From NCBI GenBank assembly GCA_016195295.1, contig JACPZV010000483.1, positions 1-6,795 of the forward strand: DNA of 6,795 bases, in the 5' to 3' direction. Of the stretch, positions 5,121 through 6,795 are shown piece after piece. Position 1 is the stretch's first letter. Each line of letters opens with the position of its first letter. The position numbers and the translations under genes were made by a program. Origin of the DNA: Acidobacteriota bacterium (lineage in GTDB: Bacteria; Acidobacteriota; Vicinamibacteria; Vicinamibacterales; CAVVIG01). The notes below the pieces were generated by a model. The model did not search any database and was not told where the DNA came from. It worked only from the letters and a program-made list of their open reading frames with translations.

Positions 5121-5263
5121 GCGTTGCAGAATTCGCGGACCGCGGGTGGCGCCGAACGGGGCGCCCCCAGGCGCGGAGCCCCGGTGCCGTGATCACGCGC
5201 TTGTGGGGCGAGCACCGGAGGGGCTGTTCGGCGACAGGACCCGTGACGCGAGTTCTGCAACGC
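5121..5263. repeat. 143-bp nested palindromic element, candidate structured RNA or miniature mobile element
   Basis: Terminal arms 5121-5137 and 5247-5263 pair over 17 positions; the one non-Watson-Crick pair (5132 with 5252) is a G-U wobble in plus-strand RNA and an A-C mismatch in minus-strand RNA. Inside, in order: 5143-5147 with 5239-5243 (CGGGT/ACCCG), 5150-5157 with 5226-5233 (CGCCGAAC/GTTCGGCG), then two side-by-side hairpins, 5161-5165 with 5170-5174 (CCCA loop) and 5177-5182 plus 5183-5187 with 5220-5225 plus 5212-5216 (11 pairs, 3-base bulge). That is about 46 pairs in a branched fold. It begins 8 bases past the BNR gene's stop codon and ends just before the rsgA promoter. I cannot match it to a named RNA family. 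Terminator, mobile repeat and stand-alone RNA are all possible. Confidence 0.7.
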
Positions 5264-5271
5264 ACTCTTAT

Positions 5272-6795
5272 TTACTGCCGTCCGCCAGTAAGCGGCGTCA
5301 TCGCGTTCCCTATCGCGCGGTTGAAGGCCGGCACGTCGCGGTCCATCAGCGTCCGGTACTCCGCCTTCGCCGCGTTCAGATCCTTTTCGATGCCTTCCAT
5401 CATGTTGACCGACGTGTCCGTCGGCGCGAAATCCGCACCACCCGACACGTCGCCGGCGCCGGGACCGACCTCGCCGTTCAACCAAATGAGGTTCATGTAG
5501 ACGCGGTACGCCTGCTGGAAGTACTTGTCGTCGCTCGTCATCTGCGCCGGCTCGAGGAGCTTCGTCTCCACGTCGTAGAGTTTCTTGTCCATGTCGGCGA
5601 CCTGCTTGAGCAACGCGGCTTTGCTCGCATCGTTCCTAAACGCCTTCTGGACGTCCTCGAGCTGCTTCCGCATCACTTCAATCGCGTTGATCATGTCCGC
5701 CGCGGCGCTGATGTCGTCGCGCAGGCGAATCTGGAGCTTCACGGACAGATCAAGGTCCGCTTGTGATGCGGAGACTTTGGGATCTTTCAGGATTTCGATC
5801 GGCTGCGTGTACGACTGGCCGTCGACCGTGAGTTTCACGGTGTACTTCCCCGGCACGACGACGGGACCCACCTGCGCCGGCTCCAAGCCCCAGTGCGTTA
5901 CGGGTCGCGTATCCTGACCTCTGAACCGCGGCTCCTCCCAGATGTGCGGATTCTCCGCGGGCGTCGTCCGAAGCGCCACGAGACGCGGCGCGTCGTGCCG
6001 CAAATCCCACGTGACGCGGTTCAGGCCGGCACCTGGCGTCGTCCGCAGTTCGCGGACCACTTTGCCGTCGGCATCCAGCACCTGCAGTTGCGAATTCCGC
6101 GGCGCCGTCTTCAGCGAGTAATTGATGAACGCGCGTCCGCGCTGACTCCAGCGGTACGCGGGCCGTGGTGTGAACAAGTGCACCGCCGCGTCCGTCGTCG
6201 TCGACGTGGCCTGCTCGAGCGGCGTGACATCGTCGAGCACGTACAGGCCGCGGCCGTAGGTCGAGACGACGATGTCGTGGAAGGCTTTCTGGAACACGAC
6301 CCAGCTGACCGGCGCGTGCGGGAGTCCTGCGGCAATCTCCGTCCAGTGCGCGCCGTCGTCCGTCGAATAGTAGAACCCGTGTCCCGTGCCGGCCGCGAGG
6401 AAGCCCTGCGTGTTCGGATTCTCGGCGACGGCCTTCACGTACGACAGCGGATGCTTGTTGGGCAAATCGCCATTCACTCGCTTCCAGGTCGCGCCGTAGT
6501 CGGTCGTCTTGAAAATGTACGGCTCGCGGCTGTCCATCAGGTGGTTGTCGACGGCGACGTAGGCCGTGCCGCCGCTGAAGTGCGACGGCTCGATCTTCGA
6601 CACCACGCCCCACGCCGGCATGGCGGTGACGTTCTTCGAGACGTCGTTCCATTTCGCGCCGCCGTCCCGCGTGTACCAGATCTTGCCGTCGTTGGTGCCC
6701 GCCCAGATGAGGCCCTTCTGGACGTCTGAGGGCGCGATGGAAAACACAACTTCACCATAGAATTGTCCCAGGTTGTCGCCGACGATGCCGCCCGA
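5272..6795 (-). CDS. BNR/Asp-box beta-propeller protein, sortilin-like (3' part, runs off right edge)
   Basis: The frame is open from the right edge to TAA at 5274-5272, giving 507 C-terminal residues; the start is outside the window. Such proteins, often annotated 'glycosyl hydrolase, BNR repeat' or VPS10-like, are usually about 1000 residues, secreted, and without proven activity. Asp-box repeats (S/T-x-D-x-G-x-x-W) appear at visible residues 42-49 (TRDGGAKW), 97-104 (TTDYGATW) and 144-151 (STDDGAHW), each within a propeller blade; GTNDGKIWY and GTGHGFYYS are the matching blade strands. After the propeller (to about residue 200, STYGRGLYVLDD) comes a beta-rich region with an extracellular, FlgD/Ig-like look (PGKYTVKLTVDGQSY). 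A charged helical segment with coiled-coil character follows (about 350-440), then a short tail. Binding partner or substrate is unknown. No frameshift is seen. Confidence 0.9.
   Translation of the reverse strand, partial: SGGIVGDNLGQFYGEVVFSIAPSDVQKGLIWAGTNDGKIWYTRDGGAKWNDVSKNVTAMPAWGVVSKIEPSHFSGGTAYVAVDNHLMDSREPYIFKTTDYGATWKRVNGDLPNKHPLSYVKAVAENPNTQGFLAAGTGHGFYYSTDDGAHWTEIAAGLPHAPVSWVVFQKAFHDIVVSTYGRGLYVLDDVTPLEQATSTTTDAAVHLFTPRPAYRWSQRGRAFINYSLKTAPRNSQLQVLDADGKVVRELRTTPGAGLNRVTWDLRHDAPRLVALRTTPAENPHIWEEPRFRGQDTRPVTHWGLEPAQVGPVVVPGKYTVKLTVDGQSYTQPIEILKDPKVSASQADLDLSVKLQIRLRDDISAAADMINAIEVMRKQLEDVQKAFRNDASKAALLKQVADMDKKLYDVETKLLEPAQMTSDDKYFQQAYRVYMNLIWLNGEVGPGAGDVSGGADFAPTDTSVNMMEGIEKDLNAAKAEYRTLMDRDVPAFNRAIGNAMTPLTGGRQ

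Noticed and set aside
5121..5263. Simple rho-independent terminator of the BNR gene
   Set aside because: The fold is branched and far larger than a terminator hairpin, and only a weak TTTCT follows it on the minus strand; a terminating role is still possible as a side effect.
4975..5766. A 263-codon plus-strand open frame across the intergenic region and the BNR gene end
   Set aside because: It runs through the octamer array and the structured element and then antisense to the BNR gene; composition is not protein-like.
5893..6729. A 278-codon plus-strand open frame
   Set aside because: Antisense to the BNR gene, whose Asp-box repeats prove the coding strand.

Overview
The window is GC-rich bacterial chromosomal DNA with densely packed genes. 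The gene mix (S10-type carboxypeptidase with a signal peptide, large secreted Asp-box/BNR protein, DinB-family protein, S51 peptidase remnant) and the many short palindromic or tandem repeats suggest a soil-type Acidobacteriota, possibly Vicinamibacteria. That lineage call is inference; no rRNA or marker gene is present.

Layout. Plus strand, left part: the last codons of an upstream gene with a PDZ-like end (1-83), an orphan ParB-like protein (85-1044), and a secreted S10 serine carboxypeptidase (1104-2687). Between 2688 and 2906 is a small graveyard: a REP-like half site, a 40-bp hairpin repeat, and a 25-codon remnant of an S51 (cyanophycinase-like) peptidase centred on its nucleophile motif. 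Minus strand, middle: rsgA (4908-3787), a dinB-family gene (3782-3285) and a small four-helix membrane protein (3230-2907 or slightly longer), probably one transcription unit read right to left. Minus strand, right: the 3' part of a BNR/Asp-box beta-propeller protein that runs off the right edge (6795-5272).

No coherent new defence or biosynthetic system is visible. The most unusual content is the non-coding and repeat DNA. (1) A 143-bp element at 5121-5263 folds on paper into a nested, branched structure closed by a 17-bp stem, about 46 base pairs in all; it looks like a structured RNA or a miniature palindromic mobile element. (2) Two five-unit arrays of an 8-bp repeat with core TGAGGA face each other in the rsgA leader and could form a long hairpin. 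(3) A 7-bp tandem repeat with core TGAGGG lies across the end of dinB and the start of the next gene, supplying the dinB stop codon. (4) A palindromic repeat appears to be inserted in frame in rsgA; its 14-bp core recurs exactly just after the carboxypeptidase gene. Together these point to a genome with active short-repeat expansion.

Functionally, RsgA is a ribosome-assembly GTPase, DinB-family proteins are metal-dependent thiol-transferase-like enzymes, and the S10 and BNR proteins are probably exported. I see no pathway linking the plus- and minus-strand groups.
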